Shown: positions 48,601-61,427 of the stretch, in pieces | How the letters are laid out: the number at the start of each line of letters is the position of its first letter | Position numbering within the stretch: position 1 is the first letter of the stretch | Assembly (NCBI RefSeq): GCF_024713975.1 | Contig: NC_091104.1 | Location: 14,713,580-14,777,579 of the forward strand | Direction of reading: 5' to 3' | Source: Paralichthys olivaceus | Taxonomy: Eukaryota; Chordata; Actinopteri; Pleuronectiformes; Paralichthyidae | DNA: 64,000 nucleotides | Translations under genes and position numbers: made by a program | Notes under the pieces: generated by a model | What the model was told of the DNA's origin: nothing | Database searches by the model: none | What the model saw: the letters and a program-made list of their open reading frames with translations, nothing else

Positions 48601-49764
48601 ATGGGGGGCCAGTTGTCAGGAGACCACCCTAAACAGGGCCCAAACAGCCAGCTGGAGGGATTGAGAAGGCGCCATGTTGCACTGACTGACCAAATTCTTC
48701 AGATAGCTCAAGGGAGGACAGGCCGTCCGCTGGCAGATGGGGAGAAGGCTATCTCTCCAGCCGCAGTGGAACCCCCCCTCCTGCTTACATCACCCTGTAA
48801 AACCCCTCACTCTCTCAACTCCACTCCAAGTCTTTGCTGTAACCTTCTTCTGCTTGTTTTCTCTGCTGCATCCCAGGCAATGTTTTGCACTCCACGTTGG
48901 GCCTTGAACTTGAGCAGCTGCCAGGATTTGGTCAACCCCTTCCCCTCTGACCAGCGAAACAACGTCTGTCTGTCATTGCGTCTCGTTCTTTTTCACTCTG
49001 TGATCCATTAAAACAATAAACTAACATGATGGATAGTGTATGTGAAGCTACGCTGGGAGCTACCCCTCATTTACAGTATTTCAAATAAATAGACTCTCCT
49101 CTCTGATCTTTTTGGGGAACATAATTGGCCTCGCAGCAGGTTAACTGCATTAAAATGGTGAACAATTAGCTGATTCAACCTTAATGGAAAGTGTAACTCA
49201 CAATAATTGCAGACTGTTTGGCTGCATTATAGTGTAAGTATTTTGACAGAGGCCTCCTAATCTTTGTGGCAAAAAGGCACCCAAAATCCGACATACCCCT
49301 GATGGAACAATTATCTGTGAAAACAAACGTTGCAGTGATGGACTGCCAGAGTCCAGTGGATGATGGACAAGAGAGCAGGAAGAGGGGAGGGCTGTCATGC
49401 ACTCACCAGCACCAGAGGACAAGTAGGAAATGGAACAAACCAGATCGAGATTAAGAGTCGGGCCAAAAAAGTCTTTACATAATTCCATAAAGGGCAAAAA
49501 CACTTCTGATAAAAATCGGATAGAAAAATGCTTCCAAGAAAAACTGACTGAACTTCCTTGGTTATTTTTTCCGAGTGGAAGCAGAGCGACGCCTGCAGTC
49601 GGGTTGAACTGATCACCCTTCGATTCCATGCCAGCTTCATCACAACAGTCTGAAAAATGTCTTTGTTTCACTCAGTCGAACAGCAGACGCAAAAGCAGAT
49701 GACTTATCTGTCGCATAAACACACCACTGGGAGAAAGTAATCTATTACAGAGATTAATTGACTA

Positions 49765-49804
<40 letters not shown>

Positions 49805-52025
49805 CGTGTGTGTAAATAAATTCCACATGCGTGTTCAGTATTACTCTGCAGCAGAAACAAAGCGGTCAGGGAAAGATTTTACTGCCCCTATTTTTTTCTT
49901 TATTTGTATTTGGTCATGTTTATTCAAGCTCTTACTTATGGCCAAAACTAACTTCAATTTGTCAGGTTTATATGAAATGATAAATAACAACACTATGAGT
50001 CAGTAAATCGTGATGAGGACTGGTTTATGGTGTTTACAGAATACAAGCATCATGGGACACATAGTATGTAAAAACTGAGATTCCAATCATTGCTATGAAC
50101 CCTCCTGTGAATGGGAGAGGTCATATGAGTTTCTAACTGTGTATCTGTAACTGTGCTCACATTTACCAGTGCACACAAAGATATGTAAGATTAAGAAAAA
50201 TACCACAACAGATTTTCCCGAAATTTGACAAAAGGATGAAACACAGGCCAAGGAAGAACAATTAAACCATTGGTGCAGGTCTTAATGAAGAAGATATCAG
50301 GCATGTTTAAGGGACTGATATTTATGATATCGGCTGTGACTGTTTACACAGTTTACACACTACATAATTATTTAGTTTTTTTTACACCATGTCATGATAA
50401 TTTTTCCTCTTGCCAGCCAGAAATCAAGATCTACATGCTGCCACGTTTCAAAATTTTTCCTCAAAAACTTAAATGCTGCCCCCTAAAAAGAGCTCTGTTC
50501 ATCTGCAGCTGCTTTGAAGTGTAGTTCAAGTTTTGAAATGTAAATTTCTGGTGCAAAAAATTAAAAAATAATTAAAGAGACACACACTGCACAGTATCCA
50601 ATCAGGAGTTAAACTTAATGACAGTGCTGGGTGATCCATCACTTGGTTAATTCAGAATATGTTCTATTTTGAATGTCCAATGCAGACACATTCCCACGTC
50701 TGACTTTGATACTATATAGCACAACTGTAGACTGAACCTTGACATTATAGCTGGCTCAGTGCCTCAATCTCCAGCCTTTCATTTTAGCACAATCAGCAGA
50801 CACCCTCCCTTTGAACTCAATGACAACTTCATATTGAGGGAGACTAAAATAAACATTCGTCTATTCCCATCTCATGAGCACGCTTTATTACAACGGGCGC
50901 TGTTTTCTGAAGTGTTTTCCCACATCTGCCTGATTATGGCTCTTCTTCTGAAACGCAGCTGTCACAAGACCGGGCTATAACTCCTGCTCAGAGGAGAGAG
51001 GCTGCAAACTCTGGCCCTAATTAGGCATCTTAGAGTAATTAGACTAAACACAGCCTTCACGCTCCGCTCTGCTCATTCATCATGCTCTGCTCCAGCGCAG
51101 AGGAAATGCACTGTATGCACACGCACAAACGAGCAACACACTCGGCGAGGCTGCGCTTAATCCTCCAGGCCCTGTTGGATAGCTGTGTGAGAGTCCAAGG
51201 ACAAACCGGCACTATTACACTGAATGTGTTTCTTATTGAGGAGCTGCGGACCTCCTGCCTCCAAAGAGTGTAGCCTTAGGAGAAGGAAGAGCCTGAGATC
51301 CAGTTGAGTCACAGAGGATGAAGTAGTATGAAACAATATCCCGTCCCGCTGTTGACTTTGGGCAGGGAGAGGTAGGGGTCGTAACAAATACAATAGATGA
51401 ATGGATCAAGCAATAAACCTCCATAAATCCACTTGTTTTAGACCTTGACCTCTTTGAGTGATGATGTCTTTTAACATTTGAACTGTGCTGAGATGTTTGA
51501 CAGCAGGGGACGCTTAAAAACGTGGTCTTGAAATACCACAGAGGAAGACGAGGTGGTCCGACCGAACGAATCAGAGCCTGACTCACTCACAGTCTCTGGT
51601 TTTCATTACAACGCAGGTGATTTCATGTTTTATAGATGCTGAAATGAGCTTGAGTTTTCAGGAAGAGTGACACATTTTACAACAATCGATGATATCATCT
51701 CAGGAACCAACAGAGAAACAGGTCATTCAAACTGAACTCCATCCACACTCACCGATGACGATGAGGGTGTAGTTAATGTTGACGCTGCCAAAGCCATTGG
51801 TAGCTTTGCAGATGTAGGTGCCAGTGTCATCTGCCTCCACCTCCTTGATCTTCAGGCCCATGCGGAGGATACGGAAACGGATCCAGCCGCTGTGGATGTT
51901 GCGCCCGTCTTTGGTCCACATAATCAGGGGTGGAGGGTCACCTTCCACCGGACACGGCAGCTTAATGGCACTTCCAAGTCGGGCTGTCTGTCTGTGAGCA
52001 ACCTTCGCTGACACCCGCGGAGGTC
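42669..52025 (-). CDS. fgfrl1: Fibroblast growth factor receptor-like 1 (3' five exons; signal-peptide exon not found)
   Basis: Kinase-less FGF receptor that binds FGFs and heparin. Exons, 5' to 3': 51753-52025 (Ig1, CPVEGDPPP...[12 protein letters not shown]), 45960-46046 (linker, acidic), 44871-45155 (Ig2, [20 protein letters not shown]... [10 protein letters not shown]), 43769-44122 (Ig3, [20 protein letters not shown]... [19 protein letters not shown]), 42669-43105 (membrane segment [20 protein letters not shown] and cytoplasmic tail). All phases fit; 477 complete residues are encoded (human 504 in full). The tail ends in a His-rich [22 protein letters not shown], characteristic of FGFRL1 and absent from FGFR1-4; there is no kinase exon. 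[19 protein letters not shown] is the basic heparin-binding region of Ig2. The signal-peptide exon is probably to the right, possibly beyond the window. Which teleost copy (a or b) is not decided. Confidence 0.93.
43275..43345 (-). repeat. Fragment of the GGAGGTTATG repeat family
   Basis: CTCTGCCAAGGCCCAACACT and GATATGCACCAAAATG resemble segments of the reversed family copy at 52690-53055. Short, degenerate, in an fgfrl1 intron. Confidence 0.35.
45455..45572. repeat. Degenerate dispersed teleost repeat (GACGACCCGCTCTAC family)
   Basis: Ordered blocks TTCAGTATCTTGCTCAA, ATCGAACCATAGACCTTCTG and TGGACGACCCGATCTAC, bordered by GGGGCA and TGCCCC. I recognise these as a diverged copy of a repeat very common in ray-finned fish. 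It lies in an fgfrl1 intron. Confidence 0.6.
49767..49813. repeat. (TG)n microsatellite
   Basis: About 23 TG units with two CG interruptions near the right end. Confidence 0.95.
50210..50335 (+). repeat. Partial copy of the GGAGGTTATG repeat family
   Basis: Contains CAGGCCAAGGAAGAACAATT, TGGTGCAGGTC and TTAAGGGACTGATATTTATG in the order found in the family. Degenerate. Confidence 0.5.
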
Positions 52026-52689
52026 CTGAGAACACACAAACACAAAAATCCTTCATTTACAGAAGCCAAATATCAATATGAAACCACAGAATGCTATTTT
52101 TTGAGTGTTGTCACTGTGCTTTTTCATGTTCTTTGTGTGTCTGCTCTGTGTCACACTTGTCACAAGGATCATTGAGGTGTGCGAAAGATTTCTGGTAACC
52201 TGTTGCCAATTATTCAAAATATGCTTTTGAAAAACAAATTATATGATTGAATCTGTAGCTCACAATAACATTAAAATGGAATTTCTGTGTTTATATCAAT
52301 ATTTTATAAATGGTAAACTCCCTTGGTTTTCTTCAACAATAAAAAGAAAACATCTAGATCAGTGATTACCAACCGTGTCAGCCTATAATCCCTATGACAA
52401 AGCAATGTCTGCAACCTATTATTATGAAAGGACACAAACATCCTTATAGGTTTTACATTTTTAATGATTTTATAAAGGGAATTTCACAGTAACTGACGAG
52501 AGAAAAAAGAGGAGATCGGATTCTAAAAATAATAATCACAAGGCTTTTTCAATAGCTCTTCAAGACCAAAGGAATTTAAATTTGAACATCCATTAAGAAA
52601 AAGGGCAACTCTTTCCGAAATCCTCAGAACATCCATTAAAAGAATTGTGGTGAAATGTTTTTGCTGGTGTTTCAAAGATAAAGACTCAA

Positions 52690-53055
52690 CATATCTTCAC
52701 CAAGGCCAAACAGTCCACTTAAATTCAATCAACCTGCACTAAATTTCATAGATATCAGTTCCCTTAATGTGCCTTTTTGGATCAAGGTCCATAAATTATT
52801 CCCTGGGAAAATGGTGGAAATGTTGAAAAGTGTCCTATCTTGAAAGTGTTGAGGAAAGTGAAAAAAAACTCCTGGATCCACACCCTGACTCAGATCTGGC
52901 CCAAAATGTAATGGGTTCTTCTCTGACAAATACACCACATCTTTCCTCCAAGTTTTGTGGATAAACTGTTTGGTTGTTTTTGTGTAATCTTGCTTAAAAA
53001 CAAACCAACCAACCGACAAACAGAGGTGAAAACATAACCTCCTTGGCTGGGGTAA
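52690..53055 (-). repeat. Dispersed teleost repeat (GGAGGTTATG family), near complete, reversed
   Basis: Reverse-complement order of the copy at 17103-17400: it ends with AACATAACCTCCTTGGCTGG and contains CAAACCAACCAACCGACAAACAGA, AATGGGTTCTTC, CCTGGATCCACACCCTGA and ATTCCCTGGGAAAATG. Its far end has ATAGATATCAGTTCCCTTAA. Confidence 0.7.
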
Positions 53056-53697
53056 ATATCTCAATCCTAATTTCCCTGACTAAACACAGCCTTGAAAACA
53101 GCATGGCTGTAGGCAGATGGAATGAGATAGAGGTAATTTGTCATCTTTTTGTCTGATCACCCAGAAATGTTGAAACCAGATTGTAATAATTGGACAAGCC
53201 TTGTCGTCCACTGCCTGTGCAGAGAGGGTAAAGTGTTCTGGCTCTGGTTTTGTGTAGCGTGCAAGAGATCAAAGTGTTGCGGGGGGAGGTGGGTCACAGT
53301 GAGACGGACAGCAGCCTGTTCTCCCTGCTCATAATTGGCTCGGGTCTGCTCCCTCAGATCTGGTGAAGTGAAGCGGGCCGAAACGCCCTGTGATGGTGTT
53401 AGGAGGCCTGTGCTGCTGCTCGCACAGCACCAGGTCTTCAACTAACCCCCCCCCCACCACCACCAAAAACCAAACAAAACCCTGAATTACTGAGCTGACT
53501 AGACAACGAAGAGAAACAGGAGATTGGGGGAGTGAAAAAAAGGGGGGAGGAAACGCAACCAAACCCTATAGCAGCAACAGCCCCCAAAAGTACACAGAGC
53601 ACAGTCTGTGCCTCCGAACAAATGGCTGGTCTGGTAGCAGTAAAAACAATCGGGAGGGTAAGTACACATGGCCTCTCCCAACACTTACACACACGCT

Positions 53698-53700
<3 letters not shown>

Positions 53701-53730
<30 letters not shown>
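53701..53730. repeat. (AC)n microsatellite
   Basis: 15 consecutive AC units. Confidence 0.95.
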
Positions 53731-53736
<6 letters not shown>

Positions 53737-54062
53737 CGTCACATTCCTTTGGTGCATTTCACACATATGGTAAACAAGAAGTTCATTTTACTGATGGGGC
53801 TGCAGTGGAGGAGGAGACACAGGTAACTCCATCTGGTCGTTTTATCCATCACATTGTCAACAGATGTATCTCAGATGTTGCAGGTAAAAAAGACACAATA
53901 TGTCGATGGCTGTGCTGCTCGACATTAGACAGTAAAAATGCTCGACACACAAAAACATGTAGTGCCACAATACTCAACTGTAAAAAGTGAATCTTGTGAG
54001 TGTAGAATGAAGAAAGCCTACTTCCTTTTCTTTCTGTCTTTCCCAACCATGCATGAACTCGA

Positions 54063-54138
54063 ACACACACACGCACCTCCATCTTGCACACGCACACACA
54101 CAAACACACAGTTTCACAGACACACACACACACACACA
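54063..54138. repeat. Interrupted (AC)n tract
   Basis: AC-rich with several short interruptions. Overlapping VCVCVC and HTHTHT frames are artefacts. Confidence 0.9.
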
Positions 54139-55634
54139 GTTTCCCTTACTCTCTGTGGATGGTCTTTCCTGGTCCACAGGAAATTGGAAGTGTCATTGTT
54201 TATGTCTGTGGATAAAATGCAATTGCAGTCTTTTCTGGCTGCTGTCAGCCGGCCCATTTCTCACTCCTCTCCTAAAAGAAGAGCAGAACAGGCACTCACT
54301 GTTTCTGCTCTTGTGGACTCTGATTTAGGACCACAAACAGGTCACAGCATTGGCTTGGTGTTGCTTGGGCTCATATGGACTGAGTTGATCCTAAAAGACC
54401 AAACCGCTGCGTGAAAACACAAATACATTTCTGCCAAATCTTGAACAAATAAGCTTCAGTTATCTCCTCTGACTTATGGTCCCGCAAGCCACTCAACCAT
54501 GTGTTCCCTCCGGATTTATGGAAGGAAATCACGTACGAAACGAGGCCTGATTCATGTCAAAGGTTTAGTTGAAGCAAAGTGTCGAAACACAAAAATCCTA
54601 CATAGGAACAGTTTGTGTCAATCAGCATTAACTTAGAATGATATACTTCTTGGGAAAATCTAGCGGAGCATCTGAATGAACGGTGCACTGCAAAATCTCT
54701 GCAGAGTTGTTAGCAGAGCATTAAAGACTTTTTGTGGACAATCTTCAAGACTTTGTGCTTTACCTGTCTTAGCCTGGTATTGGCTTCACCCTTACATTTC
54801 ATATACATATTAAACTATCAATATGTTACTTGACGTTAGGAGTCTCTTAATTAAAACAATAACAAAAGACCTGAAGTGTGGGATCATGGGAGTTGCTTCT
54901 TCACCACCATTGCCGATTAATCTACCTGAAGCAACTCAGGTGCAAATATAGAGAGAATTTAAGAATAATCGTGATCCATTACAACTGGTGACCAATATAA
55001 ACAGTGGAAGGAACAGCTAACTGGCTATGTGTTTTTCCTTTTTCATCAGTTGTTTGTATAGGAAGTTACAGCAGAGATGAGCAAAGTCACAGGTACAGAG
55101 GATTTGAGGCCATTAAAAGTTGACCAAAATGACATTTCTCTGGGTTTGAACATTGTTGGAAACATTTTGGATAATGTAAGTATAATTCAACAAATTATAA
55201 GGAATAGTTCTAGTTGTTTTAAGAAAATTTAATGAAGAATAACTACATATTATATTTTTAGAGCTCTAAGAACACATAATGGTATATTTACATCTAACAA
55301 ACTTTCACCAAAATAATAAAACTAATTTCCCAAAATGGCTAACTTTTCTTTTAATTGTGATAAGGCTCTATGTGATCTTGAATGTTACACAGGACAACTC
55401 CACCTCCTAAGTTTTTTTGGCTTAATAAACTATAAAAGCTTTGGCTGAGGCTCCAGGCACAAGGAATGTGAAACAAATGATTTCCTCCCTCCATCTCCGC
55501 TCCTAAAAAAACCTTTTGAAGTCCTTTAGAAAAACAAGACATGAAGAGGTGCTGAAATCAAGGACATCATCTGAATAACTTAATAAGTATTTGTGCTGTG
55601 TGCATGACCACCATCCTTTCTTCAACAAGGACTC

Positions 55635-55659
55635 TCCTCCTCCTCCTCCTCCTCCTCCT
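55635..55659. repeat. (CTC)n microsatellite
   Basis: About eight CTC units. Confidence 0.9.
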
Positions 55660-58262
55660 AACTCTCTCAAGGACAGGTTCTCTTAACCTTGGCGTTGAAA
55701 GCTCTGAAGTCACACAGAGGCCCTTCTGTAGCAAATCCAAATCTGAGAAAAGGGGATCTGCTTGATTGTAAGATACATAGTTCAAGAAGTGTGAAATGCA
55801 ACATGTAATCACACCATACTGGAGGTGAAATGTACTGTGGCTGCTCTTTTTCTTCTGAGGCTCTCTCTCACTTACCATAAGTGAGTTCCTCTGCGGAGAC
55901 TGTGATGAATGGGAATGTGCCAGATTTATGACAAACTGCTGAGCAATTCACAGTGTTTATTCAAATTGTTAGAATTGTTAGCTGGTCTGTAAATGGAAAA
56001 TGATACACACGACCATATGGGCTTTCCCGTGTTGCAGCGGTGGTAAAGCGCTCCTTATTATAGCCGAGCCCCATGTGTGAATGGAATCTTTCATAGCTCA
56101 GGAAGAGGAGGAGGACGCCCGGCGACTCACAGAATTAGCACTGTTTTTCTTTGCTCAATTTGGTGATGGATTATTTTAAGAGAAAGGGGCACATTCAATA
56201 AGAGGCATTCTTTCAATTCAGACTAAATATAGTCGTTTCTGCGAATCTTTATGAGTGGGGAAATGAACTGTTGATCCGACGTGCAGGCATCCATGGAGGG
56301 AAATATGTTAGGAAATGTCAGAATGCAAATGAAACACAGAAACGTAGAAAAAATGTAAGACCACAAAAGCTGCCAGGGTTGAGCAATGATCAGATGTGCT
56401 GGCACCTCTCTCCTCATTTATTTTCTCTTTTACAAAACACCTGTGGATTTGTAATGATGTGTACACGCATTTTTCCTGCTATACAAAGGGCTCTGGTTTT
56501 TTTAGTCTTTGCAAACATGTCAATAAAGGGGCTGTCTTGGCTGCTGACAGATGCTCCAACAGCGAACACCTGGAACTTAACCAACCACAATGAGAATAAC
56601 GTGATAATGCACGCAACACCGTCTGCCGAATACAGGACACAGTAATTCAAACAACACTGTAAACATCTTCTAATAAAAAGGATTTGGGCCTTAATCTCCA
56701 GCCAACTGCATCAAAAGGCTTTTGCACACTGCCAGTCTGTAGTGATTCATTACTTAGATAAACACTGATCTGAGTGAATATGCAGTATTTACATAAAGGA
56801 TAAGAAGCAGAGAGACAGATAGAAGCTGGAGAATGCTTCCTCCTACTCAGCAGCACTGTGTTAGTTCAGCAGACCGTACAAGAGCCGACAGACCTGTAAC
56901 GTAATGGTGAAAGGTTTAATGGAGTCCATTGCTTGCAGGAAAATATTCAATCATGCATCCCTTAAAATCTCAGGAACACTTGTATAATAAAAATTGACAA
57001 AATGGATGGCATGGGTAAAAGTAGGAAATAACAATAAGAGTTCAAGGAACACGAGATGCAAAAAAAAAAAATACATGAAAGCTAAGAAACCAAATCCAGA
57101 GTCGGTGACTTCACTTGAGACTGGAGGGGTTGGGTAAAGGCGAAAGGTGAGGCCGACACTACAACTCAGGGACTGTGTGAAAGGCCAGAGCTTCTGTTCA
57201 GAGCATGAGGCTGTGCTTAGCTATACATTTCACAAGCAGAGATAAAAATCTGCATAAAACGGTGAAAGGGGGGGGTTGCCATCTTGGCAATTCAGGAAAG
57301 GAGGCAAGTTGAGGTAAGGGAGGGAGGGGAGGTAGTGACAGGGTGAAAGGGGATGGGATATGTGGAGTGGTGGTGCTCTGACAGCAGCGGGGCAGCGGAG
57401 GGTGAAGGACGCCGTCTTTTCTTACCCCTCCAGACGTCCTGCCCTGCAAATTCACCCATTGTGGAAATCAATACATGTTATTTTCCCCTCTCGCCTTTCC
57501 AATCAATAGATAAGAGTGGAGTAAGACCAGCCAGGACAATGGCTCTTTCTTCATTACCATCTGATGTGGGCTGAATAGCAACTTCTTTGGTGGTGGGAAT
57601 GGTACAGGAGGAGCTATTGGGTGACATGAGAAACTAGAGGAACAGCAGGAGGGGGCTGGAATAAAAAGAAAAAAGTAAAAGAGGATAAGATGCTCCAGTC
57701 CATCTATCTGATCAGAGCTGAATCACTGGAACAACAACATCGCCGCTTGTTTACTGTGAAGCGGTATCTGCTTCCTTCACTACTGGCTCCAGAACAACAG
57801 AGTCTTGCCGACCCCTCATCAAAAGAACAGGAAAGAAACGGAGAGAAATTACTCCAGCGTCATAAAGCTTCTGGAAACATCTCCATCACGCGACCTGCCC
57901 TTAACAGGCCCTACTGTGGAGCCTTTGAACTCTAAGCTGCTATACTTTATTAAACCTGACTGCTTTCTCCCTGCCTCAGCTGCCTCTGTCGGAGAGAGAA
58001 GAAGCATGTGTGTGTGAACCCCTAACTTCTGTCATCTGCCATTATAGTGCAACAAAAATCCAGGTTATAATAAATCATTCATATATGAATATGTAATATA
58101 TATATTAACCTTGTATTATGTAAGAGTTGCCATCGCAATGCTATTTGCTTAGATTAAACCGATCATGAGACACGATATGTCAGGATCCAGGCTGCTTGCT
58201 AACTTCTTTCCGGGGAGAAATCCTGCCTTGTATGATTTATTAAAGAATATATACTTTGATCA

Positions 58263-58402
58263 TGTGAAAGGCCTCTATTAATTCAGGACTTTAGGACTTT
58301 CCATGAGGCGTCTGTACTTTTCCATATGTCTACAAGCGTGGAAAAGTATGGAGTCTTCCTTATGGAAAGTCCTTCACCTGAATTAATAGAGGCCTTTCAT
58401 AT
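58263..58402. repeat. Long imperfect inverted repeat (hairpin-forming)
   Basis: Left arm 58263-58324 and right arm 58339-58402 are near reverse complements around a 14-nt loop. The pairing includes a perfect 23-nt outer block (TGAAAGGCCTCTATTAATTCAGG on both strands), AGGACTTTCCAT (12 nt) and an inner TACTTTTCCA (10 nt), with small bulges between. It could be a palindromic MITE or a transcribed hairpin. No target-site duplication is obvious. Confidence 0.85.
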
Positions 58403-59454
58403 AACGGTTTTTGGAGTGGCTGTTTTGTCTTATAACTGGATGCTGTATACACGGTGCAGTGGAACACTTCATAGCCTGCTTTTCCAGTGTGTTACCTGCC
58501 CGACCACAGTGCAGAAAGTGGGCATTTTCTTTTGAAAGTAGTCTTCAAAAGAAAGAAAACCTATTTATTATTTATATTATAATTAATATATCAAAGAGTC
58601 TTTTTCTCCCTGGTAAAGATAAACTCTGGTATATTACTGTACCATTAAATATTCAATATTTTTCTTATTCTTTTGGGCCGTAGGTCTTGCTGTCTGAAAA
58701 ATAGTAAAAATCACTGAGCCACACTGGACGACATGATCCTTCATTAGCTCAGACATGACAATAATAATCATAATAATAATAATTATAGTTTATTGCACCA
58801 TCCTATCCTGCTGCTAGGAAATCAAATGTGTATCTGATTATTAATCTTAAAAAAGTCACCAACACGTCCAGTTTAAATGGCGTGTGTTTGCTATAGCACA
58901 ATCTTAAGCTTATGTTGATCAGAAAATTATTCCACATCTTGTGAAAACATTAAATAAGGGGCCATCATGCAGAGGTTGCAATGAAATCCGAGAATGATGT
59001 CATGCATAGTTCCAAACATATTTCTGTTGTTATTACATCACTAAATATGCTGTTTATAAATATTATATATAGTAGTGTATGTGTATGTAAGTGTATGCAT
59101 TAACTTTTAACAATAAGATTAGAAATAACCAATCATTCGTCATCATTTGGCAATGTTATCAGTTTCATTCCAAATACATCAATAAGCCAACACAAGTCAA
59201 TCTGTCATTGTTTCCTTTCTGATGATAAATACAAGACTCATTTTCTGAGAAACGTGCTGATTCAGAGGCATAACTTGTCATTCGATTGAGATTCAGTAAT
59301 TCACTGGTCTCGCCCTGTCATATAAAGAGCACACAGTGAGTGGCACTCTAGTCGCTTTATCTCACTCCATTAGGCTAAGGCCTGGTGCACACAGGGGCTG
59401 AGTGTGTGCTTAGAGCCACTTATCAGGGAAGAGGCACCAGGAGAGAGGCTGGGA

Positions 59455-59590
59455 GGAGAGAGAAAGGCCAGATAGAGTGACAGACAGAGACAGAGACACA
59501 GAAAGAGGGGGTCAGAGGAGGGGAGAGAAAGAAATTGAAGCCAAGGAGAGAGAAGTAGGGTGAGAGTTAAAGAGAGGAGAGTTGATTTAA
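59455..59590 (+). repeat. Purine-rich GA tract
   Basis: About 135 bp strongly biased to G and A on the + strand, made of irregular GAGA and AGAGG units. Confidence 0.7.
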
Positions 59591-61190
59591 AGAGTGGCGG
59601 GGAGCAGAGGCTAAGATGGCAGAGAGGCCTCCTTTAACACACAGCTCATAAGGAAAGGAGGGCCACATGGGGGAGTAAAGGGGGATTAGGTGGGCCCAGG
59701 CGGCAGTAAGCAGGAATCCCAACAATCTCACACCCCACTCCCTGGCCCAGGCTCAGCCTCGGCCATATGACACACACTCAAACAGCCCTTTCTCCCTGCA
59801 ATACAGAGCAGGGCACCAACAAGCACCTGTTTATTACTGTCAGTCTGATATGTTTGGAGATGGACCAACCACTTGGCACTGATCAGGGCATTGTGAGAAT
59901 ACTCACACATGTTCGGCTGCTCTGGACCATCTGTGTATTGTCTTTTATTTCTATCTCACACACTCATTAACACACACAGATAGAGCAAGTTAAGACAACA
60001 AAATGTCTCATTATGATTACCCACCTGCCTCTAATATGCCCCTTGAAACCCCATGACTCACAGTTCGTGTTTAACAACATGATTCAGACCCCAATATAAA
60101 TTTGATATATAATATAACCCCACATTATTAATTTTTAAGGATGCACTGATCCAACACCTTCCATTGAAATAGGTGCAGATATTGACCATATCAAGTGGGG
60201 TGGATATTGGCTATGATGTGACTAATCCTCTGCAGGTTCTTTTTCAGTGTTGTTATTAGAATTCCTCACGTAAACTTACAAAAATAATAATTCTATTTAC
60301 AGATTTTATATGCGGGTAAAACAGGGCAGATCAGCTGAGTTTAAGTATCAGCACCAGTATTGGTGGTGTAAAAAGTTGGACTGTTGCTCCTCTAATTCAT
60401 TGGTCCCATACCTTCAGTTTGGGATGAGTCAGTTGTTTCTTTTCCATGAAACCATATCCATCTGACTTGTGTGACCTGCTCATGCATCATATCCATAATC
60501 ACCCATAAACTGATATAAGGTTCCTAAATCATTCAAATACAGAAAAGTTGGCGATTCTACAAAATGCTTTTGTTCCTCTAAGAAAGATTTTCAAATGTGA
60601 AACTGAGTTGAGTTACACAAGCAGCACTGCAAACATTTTCCTTTATCAGAAATTTGTATTTAAATTAGAAATAAACTGATCACAGAATAAAGTACAAATT
60701 TAAGCAACCAATGCCAGCTTTCGTATTCGACCATTTTGAATCTTAAATACATTTTATTCGGTATAGAAAAGTATTTGCCCTAAGTCCCATTAGCTAGAAA
60801 CCACTGGTCCACAGCACGATGCTGGATAATAAATTCTAAAGGCTGTTACCTCCTCCTCATAAGAAAACCTCTGTTTTGTTTTCTCTTGGCCTCCATCAGT
60901 CAACAGTGAGGTGCATCCTGTCACTCCCTGCACGTTACCTCCTCCTCTTCAACCTTCCTGCATTCCACAGTGGGAAAAAACTAACTCCAATCTGCTCATT
61001 GTGTACAACTGACACAGTTGGAGTCCAGTCTGGAGGTGCTGAATGAGATGCAGATGTCTTACTAACAGTCACTTTGCTCAGTGTTGGCCTTATGTTATTC
61101 TGACTGGAAGAGAAGCACAGACGCACTAAACAGACCGTTTGAGACAGACATGCTGTCACCACCGGACCAATGTGTGTGTCTCCTGTGTGT

Positions 61191-61238
61191 GATGATGATG
61201 ATGATGATCATGATGATGATGATGATGACGATGAAGAT
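61191..61238. repeat. (GAT)n microsatellite
   Basis: About 15 GAT units with a few substitutions. The poly-M frame is an artefact. Confidence 0.95.
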
Positions 61239-61427
61239 GGTGCTGGTGCTGAGTGTCCTTCGAGGAACCCTACACCAGCATGCAGTCTGAGGATCAGCCA
61301 GTCACCATGACACTAGGAAGCACTTTACACCAGCGCCTTTGTCAACAAGGTCTTTTCAGGAGGGGGCCAATGATAGACTGTGATGTAGCAGGAGTGTTGG
61401 GCAGAATGGAGCGATTCACAGAGGAAC

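Larger units (their letters stand above)
46047..51752 (-). other. fgfrl1 intron (Ig1 to linker)
   Basis: A 5.7-kb intron with a (TG)n tract (49767-49813) and a partial dispersed repeat (50210-50335). An open frame of 164 codons at 48517-49011 on the + strand has no recognisable domain or conserved splice partner, so it is not called. Confidence 0.6.

Noticed and set aside
48517-49011. 164-codon open frame on the + strand in an fgfrl1 intron
   Set aside because: No recognisable domain, low-complexity start, no splice partner or promoter context; its length is within what random introns give.
49198-49671. 157-codon open frame on the - strand in the same intron
   Set aside because: Composition is unremarkable, it overlaps another frame, and it does not fit the fgfrl1 splice phases.
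53532-54414. Overlapping open frames of 152 and 158 codons around AC repeats
   Set aside because: They run through microsatellites (HTHTHT) and show no conserved segment.
57198-57455. Minus-strand frame with a proline/leucine stretch, considered as the fgfrl1 leader exon
   Set aside because: The hydrophobic part is translated purine-rich DNA, is not at the N-terminus, and no phase-1 donor follows at the right place.
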